DNA of 64,000 bases, from assembly GCF_004361815.1 (NCBI RefSeq), contig NZ_SNWA01000001.1:3348001-3412000 (forward strand), written 5' to 3'. The first letter of the stretch is position 1; each line of letters opens with the position of its first letter. The stretch is from Paraburkholderia sp. BL10I2N1. GTDB lineage: Bacteria; Pseudomonadota; Gammaproteobacteria; Burkholderiales; Burkholderiaceae. A program made the position numbers and the translations under genes. Under the pieces are notes generated by a model, which saw only the letters and a list, made by a program, of their open reading frames with translations, was not told where the DNA came from and did not search any database. Of this stretch, positions 37,242 to 46,295 are shown one piece after another.

Positions 37242-37455
37242 GGCCGATAGAACGCAACTAACGGTCTACCATTTCGCGCGACCTCAAATTCCGATCCGCC
37301 GCCGTTCATCCAGTGTTTGTTGACAAAATGTCCGGCAACTGACGACACCGCTTTTTCCCTCCTGAATGCATCGCAGGCTTGCCAGAAACCCATCCAGGCG
37401 GCCGTCGACGCCACGATACTATGCTCGCGGGCATCCGATTGTCGAAATTAAAGAT

Positions 37456-37491
37456 AAAAATTGTTGACAATTTTTATGTCCATCCTAAGAT
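37456..37491 (+). promoter_or_regulatory. Promoter with overlapping GntR/FCD operator
   Basis: AAAAATTGT-TG-ACAATTTTT (37456-37475) is a perfect 9-bp dyad containing TTGT-N2-ACAA, the usual core of FadR-type GntR operators. The -35 TTGACA (37464-37469) lies inside it; a 16-bp spacer then leads to the -10 TAAGAT (37486-37491). Binding would block RNA polymerase, so autorepression of the adjacent regulator gene is expected. Confidence 0.8.
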
Positions 37492-37515
37492 GACCTTCAT
37501 AACGAGACGCCCATC

Positions 37516-38232
37516 ATGTCCGAGCAACCTTCCACCTCATCGACGAGCACCAAACCTGAAGCGATCGCCGAGCGCATTCGCGCCGCGATTCTCGAGCACC
37601 GGCTTTCGCCGGGTGCCAAGCTGACCGAAGCGCAGCTATGCGAAGTGTTCGGGGTGAAGCGCGGCCCGATCCGTCAAGCGCTTGCCCAGCTTGCGACCGA
37701 CCGGCTCGTCGATCTCGAGCCGAATCGCGGTGCGTTCGTGGCGAGTCCGTCGCTGCAGGAAGTCCACGAGGTGTTCGAGATGCGCCGCATCATCGAACTT
37801 GCCGTGGTCGAGAAGATCTGCGCCGGCCCCGGTACGCGTCGGCTGAAGAGCATCAGCGGCATGATCGGCCGCGAGCGCAAGGCGTTTGAGACGCGGGATT
37901 TTCCGGCGTGGATCCGTCTGTCGGGCGAGTTTCATACGGAGCTGGCTTCACTGACCGGCAACACGGTGTTGTGTGACTGTCTCAACGGTCTTGTCGCGCG
38001 TTCCACGCTGATTTCGGCGTTGTACGAATCGCTCGGACGCAGCCCGTGTTCGTTCGAGGATCACGAAGCCATACTTGCCGCGCTCGACGCCGGTAACGCC
38101 AAGGAGGCTGCGGCGCTGATGTCGCGCCACCTGCAAAGCGTCGAACTGAAAATGCTCGATCGGCCGGCGCACGGCGCGGCCGATCTGCACGAAGTATTCG
38201 CCGCGCGCACAGGCAAGTCCGCGCCGGCCTGA
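37516..38232 (+). CDS. GntR-family (FadR/FCD) transcriptional regulator
   Basis: A 238-residue protein: N-terminal winged helix (IRAAILEHRLSPGAKLTEAQLCEVFGVKRGPIRQALAQL in outline) and C-terminal FCD ligand-binding domain with metal-type His residues (GEFHTELASLTGN; FEDHEAILAALDAG; SRHLQSVELKML). It sits at the head of the purine-catabolism genes and is the likely regulator of the cluster, with a ligand such as urate or allantoin; the ligand is inferred only. A perfect operator dyad overlaps its own promoter. Confidence 0.9.
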   Translation: MSEQPSTSSTSTKPEAIAERIRAAILEHRLSPGAKLTEAQLCEVFGVKRGPIRQALAQLATDRLVDLEPNRGAFVASPSLQEVHEVFEMRRIIELAVVEKICAGPGTRRLKSISGMIGRERKAFETRDFPAWIRLSGEFHTELASLTGNTVLCDCLNGLVARSTLISALYESLGRSPCSFEDHEAILAALDAGNAKEAAALMSRHLQSVELKMLDRPAHGAADLHEVFAARTGKSAPA

Positions 38233-38566
38233 AGCATGGCATCAGGGCGCTCAAGACGGGTGCGCGCCGCACTGATTGTGAACTGACACTGAATCGAATG
38301 CTCGCGACTGCGGACCCGCGATGAAGCGGGGACGCAGCCACAAGGCGGCCTGCCATCGGGCGGCGCCGTATCCGCGACAACGTTCTGGCAAGAGCCCGCG
38401 GCTCTCGTCCCGGGCGACAACCACAAGTACGAAAGTACGGAGACAACCGCGGCGCCTGCATGTAGCGGCACTCTCGGCTGGGTCGATTCTCGACCGGCGC
38501 GCCTCGCATGCGGGATGCAGATATCCATCGGTCTAGCGTTCGACGGTTTCCTTTCAAGGAGGAGTC
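38233..38566. other. Non-coding region before the NCS1 permease gene
   Basis: About 330 bp without a supported gene. No copy of the TTGT-N2-ACAA operator is apparent; an ATTGTGAAC half-site-like sequence is near 38275. The end holds a very strong AAGGAGGAG ribosome binding site for the permease. Confidence 0.4.
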
Positions 38567-40051
38567 ATGGCTCAGTTCAGTGCAACACCGGGCAATCCCG
38601 CCATTCCCGCATTCGACGAAAGCGCCGCTGTCGGCAACCCATCGTTGCCGGCCGGCTACAGCGAGCGTCTTTACAACGAAGATCTCGCGCCGCTGCATCA
38701 ACAGACGTGGAGCGCGTACAACATCTTCGCGTTCTGGATGTCGGATGTGCACAGCGTCGGCGGCTATGTGTTCGCGGGGAGTCTCTTCGCGCTCGGTCTG
38801 ACGAGCTGGCAGGTGCTGATTGCGCTCCTCGTCGGCATCGGCATCGTCAACGTGCTGTGCAACCTGATCGCGAAACCAAGCCAGCTGAACGGCGTGCCGT
38901 ATCCGGTCGCGTGTCGTGCGACTTTCGGTGTGCTCGGTGCGAATGTGCCGGCTGTGATTCGCGGGCTGATCGCCGTGGCGTGGTATGGCATCCAGACGTA
39001 TCTGGCGTCGAGTGCGCTCGTCATCGTCGTGCTCAAATTCATGCCGCAGCTGATGCCGTATGCGGACGTCCATCATCACGGCTTCATGGGGCTGTCGACG
39101 GTCGGCTGGGCCGGCTTCATGCTGCTCTGGGTGCTTCAGGCGCTGGTGTTCTGGCACGGCATGGAGACCATCAAGAAGTTCATCGACTTCGCGGGCCCCG
39201 CTGTGTACGTGGTGATGTTCATCCTCGCGGGCTACATGGTGTGGCGCGCAGGCTGGCGCAACATCGGCATCAATCTGGGCGGTGTGAAGTATCACGGGCT
39301 CCAGGTCGTGCCGGTGATGATCACGGCGATCTCGCTGGTCGTGTCGTATTTCTCGGGGCCGATGCTGAATTTCGGCGACTTCTCGCGCTACGGCAAGAGC
39401 TTTCGCAGCGTCAAGCGCGGCAACTTCTGGGGCCTGCCGATCAACTTTCTTGCGTTCTCGCTGGTGACGGTCATCACGACGGCCGCGACGCTGCCCGTGT
39501 TCGGCGAACTGATCACCGATCCGGTCGAAACCGTAGGCCGCATTGACTATCCGCTGGCCGTGATTCTCGGTGCGCTCACGTTCACCATTGCAACGATCGG
39601 CATCAACATCGTGGCGAACTTCGTGTCGCCGGCTTTCGACTTTTCGAATGTCGCGCCGCGTCTCATCAGCTGGCGTGCAGGCGGGATGCTGGCGGCGGTG
39701 GCTTCGATCTTCATCACGCCGTGGAACCTCTTCAACAACCCCGCGGTGATCCACTACACGCTCGATGTGCTCGGCAGTTTCATCGGACCGTTGTATGGTG
39801 TGCTGATCGTCGACTTCTATCTCGTGAAGCGTCAGAAGATCGTGGCGGACGATCTGTATACGATGTCTGAACGCGGCAAGTACTGGTATCGCAATGGCGT
39901 CAACTATAGGGCCGTCGCCGCGTTGCTGCCGGCTGCCGCGATTGCCGTCACGTGCGTAATGGTGCCCTCGCTGGATGGCATGGCCAATTTCTCGTGGTTC
40001 ATCGGTGCGCTGCTCGGCGCCGGGTTCTATCGCGCACTCGTGCGCAAGTGA
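38567..40051 (+). CDS. NCS1-family nucleobase:cation symporter
   Basis: A 494-residue membrane protein with about 12 helices. YNEDLAPLHQQTWSAYNIFAFWMSDVHS at the N-terminus is the NCS1 signature, with further conserved LPVACRATFGVLGANVPA-like and FSGPMLNFGDFSRY segments. NCS1 transporters take up allantoin, uracil, hydantoins, cytosine or thiamine with a cation. The adjacent racemase and allantoin genes make allantoin or a related ureide the likely substrate. The ATG is preceded by AAGGAGGAGTC. The racemase gene follows 17 bp later. Confidence 0.88.
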   Translation: MAQFSATPGNPAIPAFDESAAVGNPSLPAGYSERLYNEDLAPLHQQTWSAYNIFAFWMSDVHSVGGYVFAGSLFALGLTSWQVLIALLVGIGIVNVLCNLIAKPSQLNGVPYPVACRATFGVLGANVPAVIRGLIAVAWYGIQTYLASSALVIVVLKFMPQLMPYADVHHHGFMGLSTVGWAGFMLLWVLQALVFWHGMETIKKFIDFAGPAVYVVMFILAGYMVWRAGWRNIGINLGGVKYHGLQVVPVMITAISLVVSYFSGPMLNFGDFSRYGKSFRSVKRGNFWGLPINFLAFSLVTVITTAATLPVFGELITDPVETVGRIDYPLAVILGALTFTIATIGINIVANFVSPAFDFSNVAPRLISWRAGGMLAAVASIFITPWNLFNNPAVIHYTLDVLGSFIGPLYGVLIVDFYLVKRQKIVADDLYTMSERGKYWYRNGVNYRAVAALLPAAAIAVTCVMVPSLDGMANFSWFIGALLGAGFYRALVRK

Positions 40052-40068
40052 CAGCGCAAGGAGTCGAT

Positions 40069-40941
40069 ATGCGTATCAAGCTGATCAACCCCAACACAAC
40101 ACAACGGATGACCGATGCGATGGGACGTTGCGCGCGCAACGTCGTCGCGCCCGGCACCGAGCTGATCGCGGTCAGCCCGACCATGGGGCCGCCTTCGATC
40201 GAAGGCTATTACGACGAAGCGCTCGCGACGCCGGGCCTGCTCGCCGAGGTTGCCGCAGGTGAACGCGAAGGCTGCGACGGCTACGTGATCGCATGTTTCG
40301 GCGACCCGGGCCTGTATGCGGCGCGCGAACTGGCGCGCGGACCGGTGATCGGCATTGCCGAAGCCGCGATGCACGCAGCCAGTGTGCTTGCGCCGGGCTT
40401 TTCCGTGGTCACGACGCTGTCGCGGACCTGCGGCATGGCCTGGCACCTCGCCGAGCGGTACGGGATGAAGCGCTTCTGTCGCAACGTCCGCGCCACCGAT
40501 GTTGCCGTGCTCGAACTCGACCGTCCCGGCTCGGCGGCGCGCCGGATCATCCTCGACGAATGCCGCCGGGCGCTCGACGAGGACGGCTCCGACGCCATCG
40601 TGCTCGGTTGCGCGGGAATGGCCGAACTGTGCGCGGAAATCGAGGATGCGCTGGGCGCGCCCGTGGTCGAGGGCGTGACGGCGGCAGTGAAATGGGTCGA
40701 GGCGCTGATTTCGCTGCGTCTTGGCACCGCGAAGCGCGGCGATTACGCGCGGCCGCTGGCGAAGCGCTACGACGGTGCGTTCGAGCGATTCAGCCCGACG
40801 GGCGAAAGCGAATGCGCGCCGGGGACGGCGGTTGCCGGCCGCGGCCAGGCGGTCACCGAAGCGGACCGGCTAGGGGTAAACCCGGGCGTTTCGGGCGCCG
40901 ATGCGCTGCCTGTGGCGACGACGCACATACATTCCGTCTGA
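40069..40941 (+). CDS. Asp/Glu/hydantoin racemase family, probable allantoin racemase
   Basis: A 290-residue protein. MRIKLINPNTTQRMTDAM, YVIACFGDPGL (first catalytic Cys) and AIVLGCAGMAEL (second Cys) are the hallmarks of the HyuE-type racemases. It is 17 bp downstream of the NCS1 permease and upstream of allantoinase, so interconversion of (R)- and (S)-allantoin is the best guess; hydantoin racemase is the alternative. The C-terminal 45 residues or so (after RYDGAFERF) are an unusual Gly/Ala/Pro-rich extension beyond the normal family length of about 240. Confidence 0.82.
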   Translation: MRIKLINPNTTQRMTDAMGRCARNVVAPGTELIAVSPTMGPPSIEGYYDEALATPGLLAEVAAGEREGCDGYVIACFGDPGLYAARELARGPVIGIAEAAMHAASVLAPGFSVVTTLSRTCGMAWHLAERYGMKRFCRNVRATDVAVLELDRPGSAARRIILDECRRALDEDGSDAIVLGCAGMAELCAEIEDALGAPVVEGVTAAVKWVEALISLRLGTAKRGDYARPLAKRYDGAFERFSPTGESECAPGTAVAGRGQAVTEADRLGVNPGVSGADALPVATTHIHSV

Positions 40942-40953
40942 CCTGCACTATCT

Positions 40954-40984
40954 GCCCGGGTGTATGGGCGCACCCGGGCGTTTT
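40954..40984 (+). terminator. Terminator after the racemase gene
   Basis: Perfect 9-bp stem GCCCGGGTG / CACCCGGGC with an 8-nt loop, followed by GTTTTC. Confidence 0.75.
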
Positions 40985-41112
40985 CGCTACACTGGCCTGG
41001 TCCTGGAATCGGCCCGGCATGGCGACGATCAGACGGCTTTCCGGCCGTTCTCCGCTGCCGCCAGCGCGAGGTCCAGCCCGTCATCCGGTCACCCAGCAGC
41101 TTTCGTCAAATC

Positions 41113-42063
41113 ATGTCATTCGATTCGAACTATCCACGCGATCTGATCGGCTACGGCCGCCATCCGGTGCAGGCGAACTGGCCAGGACGCGCCCGCGTCG
41201 CCGTGCAGTTCGTGCTCAACTATGAAGAGGGCGGCGAGAACTGCGTCCTGCATGGCGATCCGGGCTCGGAGCAGTTCCTGTCGGAGATTGTCGGCGCGGC
41301 CGCTTTTCCGGCGCGCCACATGAGCATGGAGTCGATCTACGAATACGGCTCGCGCGCGGGCGTCTGGCGCATCCTGCGCGAGTTCGAGAAGCGCGCTCTG
41401 CCGCTGACCGTTTTTGGTGTCGGCATGGCCATCGAGCGCAATCCCGAAGTCGCGCGCGCGTTTGTCGAGCTGGGCCACGAGATTGCGTGTCATGGCTATC
41501 GCTGGATCCACTATCAGGACATGGCGCCGGAGAAGGAAGCCGAGCACATGCGCCTCGGCATGGAAGCGATCGAGCGCGTGACCGGCCAGCGTCCCCCTGG
41601 CTGGTACACCGGGCGCGACAGTCCGAATACGCATCGTCTGGTCGCCGAATATGGCGGCTTCCTGTACGACTCCGACTACTACGGCGACGATCTGCCGTTC
41701 TGGATGGACGTCGAGGTGACGGGCGGCGCAAAGGTGCCGCAACTGATCGTGCCGTACACGCTCGATACTAACGACATGCGTTTTGCGAGCCCGCAAGGCT
41801 TCAATACGGCGGATCATTTCTTCACGTATCTGCGCGACGCGTTCGACGTGCTTTACGAAGAAGGCGACGAGGCGCCGAAGATGCTGTCGATCGGCATGCA
41901 CTGCCGTCTGCTCGGACGGCCTGGGCGCTTCCGCGCACTGCAGCGTTTTCTCGACCATATCGAACAGCACGATCGTGTCTGGGTGACGCGGCGTGTCGAC
42001 ATCGCGCAGCACTGGCGCGAACACCATCCCTGGCAACAGGATAACCGCGGGGCAGCCGCATGA
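41113..42063 (+). CDS. puuE: Allantoinase PuuE (polysaccharide-deacetylase fold)
   Basis: A 316-residue metal-independent type allantoinase with the NodB/polysaccharide deacetylase fold: RVAVQFVLNYEEGGE at the N-terminus, HEIACHGYRWIHYQD, and GWYTGRDSPNTHRLV. It hydrolyses (S)-allantoin to allantoate. It overlaps uraD by 4 bp (ATGA), so the two are translationally coupled and act on successive intermediates (OHCU to allantoin to allantoate). The frame is open upstream; the ATG at 41113 gives MSFDSNYPRDLIGYGR, the normal PuuE N-terminus. Confidence 0.95.
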   Translation: MSFDSNYPRDLIGYGRHPVQANWPGRARVAVQFVLNYEEGGENCVLHGDPGSEQFLSEIVGAAAFPARHMSMESIYEYGSRAGVWRILREFEKRALPLTVFGVGMAIERNPEVARAFVELGHEIACHGYRWIHYQDMAPEKEAEHMRLGMEAIERVTGQRPPGWYTGRDSPNTHRLVAEYGGFLYDSDYYGDDLPFWMDVEVTGGAKVPQLIVPYTLDTNDMRFASPQGFNTADHFFTYLRDAFDVLYEEGDEAPKMLSIGMHCRLLGRPGRFRALQRFLDHIEQHDRVWVTRRVDIAQHWREHHPWQQDNRGAAA

Positions 42064-42581
42064 AGGCGATGCAATACACCCTGGATCAACTGAATCACAT
42101 TTCGACCGACGCGTTCGTCGCGGCGCTGTCGGGCATTTTCGAGCATTCGCCGTGGGTCGCCGAAGTGGCCGCCGCACAGCGTCCCTACGCGAGCATCGAC
42201 GCGCTGCATCACACGATGTCGAACATCGTCGAGACGGCCGGCGAAGACAAGCAGCTGGCGCTGATCAACGCCCACCCGGAGCTGGCCGGCAAGGCGGCGG
42301 TGCGCGGCGAACTCACGGCTGAGTCGACGCGCGAGCAGAGCGGCGCAGGCCTTGCTCAATGCACGCAGGAAGAATTCGACCAGCTGTTGCGCCTGAATGA
42401 AGCCTATCGCGGGAAATTCGGCTTTCCGTTCATTCTCGCGGTGCGCGGCTATGACCGCCACGGCATCATCGCGAACTTCGAGGCACGCGTGAATAACAGC
42501 CGCGCGGACGAACTGCGCGCGAGCCTCGACCAGATCTGTCGCATCGCGCGCTTCAGGCTCGACGACCTGATCGACGCGTAA
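42060..42581 (+). CDS. uraD: OHCU decarboxylase
   Basis: A 173-residue helical protein with the OHCU decarboxylase motifs [11 protein letters not shown] (catalytic His region, about residue 71), [20 protein letters not shown] and [12 protein letters not shown]. It decarboxylates 2-oxo-4-hydroxy-4-carboxy-5-ureidoimidazoline to (S)-allantoin. Its start overlaps the puuE stop. Substrate comes from UraH, encoded about 3.4 kb away on the minus strand. Confidence 0.95.
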   Translation: MKAMQYTLDQLNHISTDAFVAALSGIFEHSPWVAEVAAAQRPYASIDALHHTMSNIVETAGEDKQLALINAHPELAGKAAVRGELTAESTREQSGAGLAQCTQEEFDQLLRLNEAYRGKFGFPFILAVRGYDRHGIIANFEARVNNSRADELRASLDQICRIARFRLDDLIDA

Positions 42582-42661
42582 GCCCAAGGGGTTCGAGTCA
42601 CGTCGCCGGCCATGAAGGTTTTTTGGCACTAACAGCTACACAGACATCAAGGAAGACAGCA

Positions 42662-43672
42662 ATGGCACTCCCGATTCTTGACCCCAACGCGCCCGAATTC
42701 ACGCGCCGCTATGTGAACCTCGCGGATCCGCGTCTGGGCGCACAGGCGCTCGAAACCAGCGACGATTTCTTCGCGCCGAAGGAGCGCATGCTCAATCCGG
42801 AGCCGGCCGTTTTCATTCCCGGCAAGTACGACGATCACGGCAAGTGGATGGACGGCTGGGAAACGCGCCGCAAGCGCACGACCGGTTACGACTGGTGCAT
42901 CGTGAAGCTGGCACGCCCGGGTGTGATCAAGGGTCTCGACATCGATACGAGCCATTTCACCGGCAACTTCCCGCCGGCGGCCTCGGTTGAGGCAGCAAGG
43001 GTGGTGGACGGTGCGCCGTCCCAGTCGACCCAATGGACCGAAATCGTCCCGTCGATGTCGCTGCAGGGCAATAGCCATCACTACGTCGACGTCGCTGATG
43101 CGAATGCGTTCACGCATCTGCGCATCAACATCTATCCTGATGGCGGCGTCGCGCGTCTGCGCGTGTACGGCCAGCCGCAGGTGGACTGGGCGGGCGCAAG
43201 CCGCACCGAACAGTTCGATCTGGCGGCGATGGAAAACGGTGCGTATCTCGTGGCCGCCAACAACCAGCACTTCGGCGCCGCGTCGACGATCCTGATGCCG
43301 GGCCGCGGCGTGAACATGGGCGACGGCTGGGAAACGCGCCGCCGTCGTGAGCCGGGCAACGACTGGGCGATCGTGGCGCTTGCGCAACCGGGCGTCATCA
43401 GGAAGATCGAGGTCGACACGGCGCACTTCAAGGGCAACTATCCCGACCGCTGCTCGATCCAGGCCGCGTATGTGACGGGTGGCACGGACAGCTCGCTCAT
43501 CACGCAGGCGATGTTCTGGCCGGTCCTGCTCGGCGAGCAGAAGTTGCAGATGGACAAACAGCATTACTTCGAAAGCGAAGTCGCGGCGCTCGGGCCGGTC
43601 ACGCACGTGCGCTTCAATATCATTCCGGACGGCGGTGTGTCGCGTCTGCGTCTGTGGGGCACGCTCGCATAA
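42662..43672 (+). CDS. alc: Allantoicase
   Basis: A 336-residue protein made of two homologous jelly-roll halves. [40 protein letters not shown] in the first half is mirrored by [39 protein letters not shown] in the second (both in outline), the classic duplicated Allantoicase domain. It splits allantoate to (S)-ureidoglycolate and urea. The ATG at 42662 is preceded by AAGGAAGACAGCA. Its TAA overlaps the allA ATG by one base. Confidence 0.95.
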   Translation: MALPILDPNAPEFTRRYVNLADPRLGAQALETSDDFFAPKERMLNPEPAVFIPGKYDDHGKWMDGWETRRKRTTGYDWCIVKLARPGVIKGLDIDTSHFTGNFPPAASVEAARVVDGAPSQSTQWTEIVPSMSLQGNSHHYVDVADANAFTHLRINIYPDGGVARLRVYGQPQVDWAGASRTEQFDLAAMENGAYLVAANNQHFGAASTILMPGRGVNMGDGWETRRRREPGNDWAIVALAQPGVIRKIEVDTAHFKGNYPDRCSIQAAYVTGGTDSSLITQAMFWPVLLGEQKLQMDKQHYFESEVAALGPVTHVRFNIIPDGGVSRLRLWGTLA

Positions 43673-44184
43673 TGAAAACGCTCGCCATCGAACCGTTGAC
43701 GCGCGCCGCGTTCGCCCCTTTCGGCGACGTGATCGAACTCGAAGGCGCCAGGCAGATTCCGATCAATCTCGGCACGACGATCCGCTATCACGATCTCGCG
43801 CATGTCGATGTGACGGACGAGGGCGGTCGCACGCTCGTCAATCTGTTTCGCGGGCAGCCGCGCGCGCTGCCATTCGAGGTGAAGATGCTCGAACGGCATC
43901 CGCTCGGCAGTCAGGCTTTTGTGCCGCTGAACGACAAACCGTATCTGGTGGTGGTGGCGCCGGCCGGCGAACTGGATCCGTCGAAGATCCGCGCGTTCGT
44001 CACGAGCGGGTGGCAGGGCGTGAATTACGCGAAGGGCGTCTGGCACCATCCGCTGATCGCGCTGGGCGACGTGAGCGATTTCATCGTGGTCGATCGCGGC
44101 GGCGAGGGTCTCAATCTCAACGAGCAGGATCTGGCGGAACCGGTGTGGCTGACGGAAGATGCGTTGAGCGCGGTCGCGGTTTGA
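43672..44184 (+). CDS. allA: Ureidoglycolate lyase
   Basis: A 170-residue cupin-fold enzyme: [15 protein letters not shown] at the N-terminus, [19 protein letters not shown], and [21 protein letters not shown] with the metal-site histidines. It cleaves ureidoglycolate to glyoxylate and urea, ending the pathway. It starts within TAATG of the alc stop, so it is coupled to alc. A bidirectional terminator follows. Confidence 0.95.
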   Translation: MKTLAIEPLTRAAFAPFGDVIELEGARQIPINLGTTIRYHDLAHVDVTDEGGRTLVNLFRGQPRALPFEVKMLERHPLGSQAFVPLNDKPYLVVVAPAGELDPSKIRAFVTSGWQGVNYAKGVWHHPLIALGDVSDFIVVDRGGEGLNLNEQDLAEPVWLTEDALSAVAV

Positions 44185-44210
44185 CCGGCTGGTTGTCTCG
44201 CGGGAAGAAG

Positions 44211-44250
44211 CAAAACGCCCACAGCATGTTGCCGTGGGCGTTTTGTTTTA
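44211..44250 (+). terminator. Terminator after allA
   Basis: CAAAACGCCCAC and GTGGGCGTTTTG pair over 12 bp, extended inside by GC-rich bases, followed by TTTTA. The flanking A and T runs would let it work on both strands. Confidence 0.88.
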
Positions 44251-44465
44251 TATATAGCGCTGCTTTCGATCCCTGTGTGGCGGAGGGGTTTCCTGATGCC
44301 GTACGGTATTGGTATGCAGCGCCCGGCTCAATTTTCACCTGGGCCTTTCTTGCCCGTCTCGCACCTTGCTCCTCTTAAACCACACACGTGAGGCACCCCC
44401 CCAAAGTACATGTGCGCGCGTGGCGCGGCAGCGCTTTAGCCTCACCGCCCGACGGGCAAACAAAA

Positions 44466-44493
44466 ACGGACCTTCACACAAGTGAAGGTCCGT
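44466..44493 (-). terminator. Terminator after puuD
   Basis: A perfect 12-bp stem ACGGACCTTCAC / GTGAAGGTCCGT with a 4-nt loop. On the minus strand it is followed by TTTTTGTTTG. It lies 65 bp after the puuD stop. Confidence 0.9.
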
Positions 44494-44558
44494 CATCAGG
44501 CAGGGCATCCCGAAGCCGGACAGGGACCACTGTCCGGCGATCAACCGTCCGTATCCGC

Positions 44559-45752
44559 TTACTTCGCGGCCCCGCCCTGAAACCACGAAGCGATCTGTTG
44601 CCGTTCGCCATCGGTCATATGCGTGACGTTGCCAAGCGGCATGGCCTTCAGCGTCACGGCCTGCTGATAGATCCGCTGCGCGTTCTGCGAGATTTCGTCG
44701 GGCGTGTCGAGCAGGACGCCGGCGGGCGCGCTGCCCATCAGCGTCGGATGCACCGAGTGGCACGCGGCGCAGCGTTGCTGCAACACGGGCGCAATGTCTG
44801 CCACCCTGACAACCGGCGCATTGGCCGCCTGCGCCTGAGCGACGACCGGCTTCGGCATCGTCCAGGCGAGCGCGACGAACATCAGCGCGACGCCCACGAG
44901 CGGCAGATACCACAGCACCTGGCCACGATGGCGCATGACGAAGAACTGACGGATCAGCGCGCCGGCCAGCATGATAATGACCAGCACCGCCCAGTTGTAG
45001 GGATGCGTATACGTCATCGCATAGTGGTTCGACAGCATCGCGAACACGACCGGCAGCGTGAAATACGTGTTGTGCACCGAGCGCTGCTTGCCGCGCTTGC
45101 CGTAGATCGGGTTCGGCACGTCGCCCTTGAGCATCGCTTCGACCATCTTGCGCTGGCCAGGAATGATCACGAAGAACACGTTCGCCGACATGATCGTCGC
45201 GAGCATGGCGCCCATGATCAGGTACGCGGCGCGGCCCGCGAAAATGTGGCAGGCGAGCCATGCGGCGATCAGCACGTAAACGCCGACGCAGATACCGAGC
45301 ACCTTGTCCTTGCTGCCGAGCAGGCGGCACAGCGAGTCGTAGACGATCCAGCCCGCAGCGAGAAATCCGAGCGCCGAAAAGATCGCGACGACCGGGCCCA
45401 TGTCGAGCACGTTTTTGTCGATCAGGTAGGTGTTCGGCGCGAACAGGTACAGCACTGTGAAGAGACCGAAGCCGGACAGCCACGTCGTGTAGGACGGCCA
45501 CTTCGACCAGTGCAGGTCTTCGGGCATTTCAGGCGGTGCGACGGTGTACTTCTGCATGTTGTAGAAGCCACCGCCGTGCACGTGCCACAGTTCGCCGAAC
45601 ACGCCGCGGCGGCGCTGGTTCGGGTCCGTCGGCGGTTTCAGGCTGTTGTCGAGTGCGACGAAATAGAACGATTCGCCGATCCATGCGATAGCGGCGATGA
45701 CGTGAAACCAGCGAATCGCGAGATTCAGCCAGTCGGTAATAAAGCCTTCCAT
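44559..45752 (-). CDS. puuD: Urate hydroxylase PuuD (membrane-bound, cytochrome c domain)
   Basis: A 397-residue protein with about eight membrane helices in residues 10-305 (RWFHVIAAIAWIGESFYFV at the start; FGELWHVHGGGFYNMQKY conserved loop). A C-terminal cytochrome-c-like domain follows with heme motif CAACH (about residue 325) and a distal Met region. It oxidises urate to 5-hydroxyisourate and passes electrons to the respiratory chain. The ATG at 45752 has GGAGGAGTTTC in front; an upstream in-frame ATG (45776) lacks a site. uraH lies upstream on the same strand. Confidence 0.95.
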   Translation of the reverse strand: MEGFITDWLNLAIRWFHVIAAIAWIGESFYFVALDNSLKPPTDPNQRRRGVFGELWHVHGGGFYNMQKYTVAPPEMPEDLHWSKWPSYTTWLSGFGLFTVLYLFAPNTYLIDKNVLDMGPVVAIFSALGFLAAGWIVYDSLCRLLGSKDKVLGICVGVYVLIAAWLACHIFAGRAAYLIMGAMLATIMSANVFFVIIPGQRKMVEAMLKGDVPNPIYGKRGKQRSVHNTYFTLPVVFAMLSNHYAMTYTHPYNWAVLVIIMLAGALIRQFFVMRHRGQVLWYLPLVGVALMFVALAWTMPKPVVAQAQAANAPVVRVADIAPVLQQRCAACHSVHPTLMGSAPAGVLLDTPDEISQNAQRIYQQAVTLKAMPLGNVTHMTDGERQQIASWFQGGAAK

Positions 45753-45806
45753 GAAACTCCTCCACTTCCGATGCAATGTGCGCGTTGCGCCATGCTTTTA
45801 GAGTCG

Positions 45807-45844
45807 GCGTTTTGCAGATGCGTCTCCTTCCATCTGCAAAACGC
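45807..45844. repeat. Perfect 14-bp inverted repeat between uraH and puuD
   Basis: GCGTTTTGCAGATG (45807-45820) and CATCTGCAAAACGC (45831-45844) are perfectly complementary around a 10-nt spacer. There is no T tract on either side. It sits 55 bp upstream of puuD and could be an operator, or an mRNA hairpin separating uraH from puuD expression. Confidence 0.8.
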
Positions 45845-45941
45845 GGCGGGATCGCGCGTGACCTCTGATGGCTGTGCAGTGCCGGGGCCCGGCAGCATTC
45901 CGCTGTCGCTCAGTCATCTCCAACTGCCCCTCAGCTGCCTC

Positions 45942-46295
45942 TCAGCTGCCCCGGTAGGTGCTCCAGGACCAGGGCGAGACCAGTAGCGGCACGTGCCAGT
46001 GCGCCCCCGCATTCGCGACGCCAAAGCGCAGCACGACACGATCGACAAAACGCGGCTCGGGCACGTTCGTGCCGGCAGCGGCGAAATAGTCGCCGGCATG
46101 GAACACGAGTTCGTACTCGCCGGCGACGAGCGCGTCGCCTTCGAGCAGCGGCTCGTCGCAGCGGCCGTCGTTATTGGTGGTAGTGCTTTTGAGCGCCCGG
46201 CGCGAGTCGCCGGAGAGCGCGAAGAGTTCGACCTTGATGCCCGCGCCGGGACGGCCGTTTGCGGTGTCGAGCACATGGGTAGTGAGCTTTCCCAT
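45942..46295 (-). CDS. uraH: 5-hydroxyisourate hydrolase
   Basis: A 117-residue transthyretin-like protein. It has THVLDTANGRPGAGI at the N-terminus (His of the active site), the central NDGRCDEPLL, and the C-terminal tetrapeptide YRGS that distinguishes HIU hydrolase from transthyretin. It converts 5-hydroxyisourate to OHCU for UraD. There is no signal peptide, so it is cytoplasmic. AAGGAAAACTGCG precedes its ATG. puuD, which makes its substrate, is downstream on the same strand. Confidence 0.95.
   Translation of the reverse strand: MGKLTTHVLDTANGRPGAGIKVELFALSGDSRRALKSTTTNNDGRCDEPLLEGDALVAGEYELVFHAGDYFAAAGTNVPEPRFVDRVVLRFGVANAGAHWHVPLLVSPWSWSTYRGS

Noticed and set aside
37982..39754. 590-codon minus-strand frame opposite the GntR and NCS1 genes
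   Set aside because: Arg/His-rich shadow composition; both plus-strand genes are unambiguous.
44260..44400. Possible tRNA between allA and puuD
   Set aside because: No cloverleaf can be formed and there is no TTCGA-type T-loop.
44335..45501. 388-codon minus-strand frame overlapping puuD in another frame
   Set aside because: It shares DNA with PuuD, whose helices and CAACH heme motif are clear; the alternative frame is low-complexity and Arg-rich.
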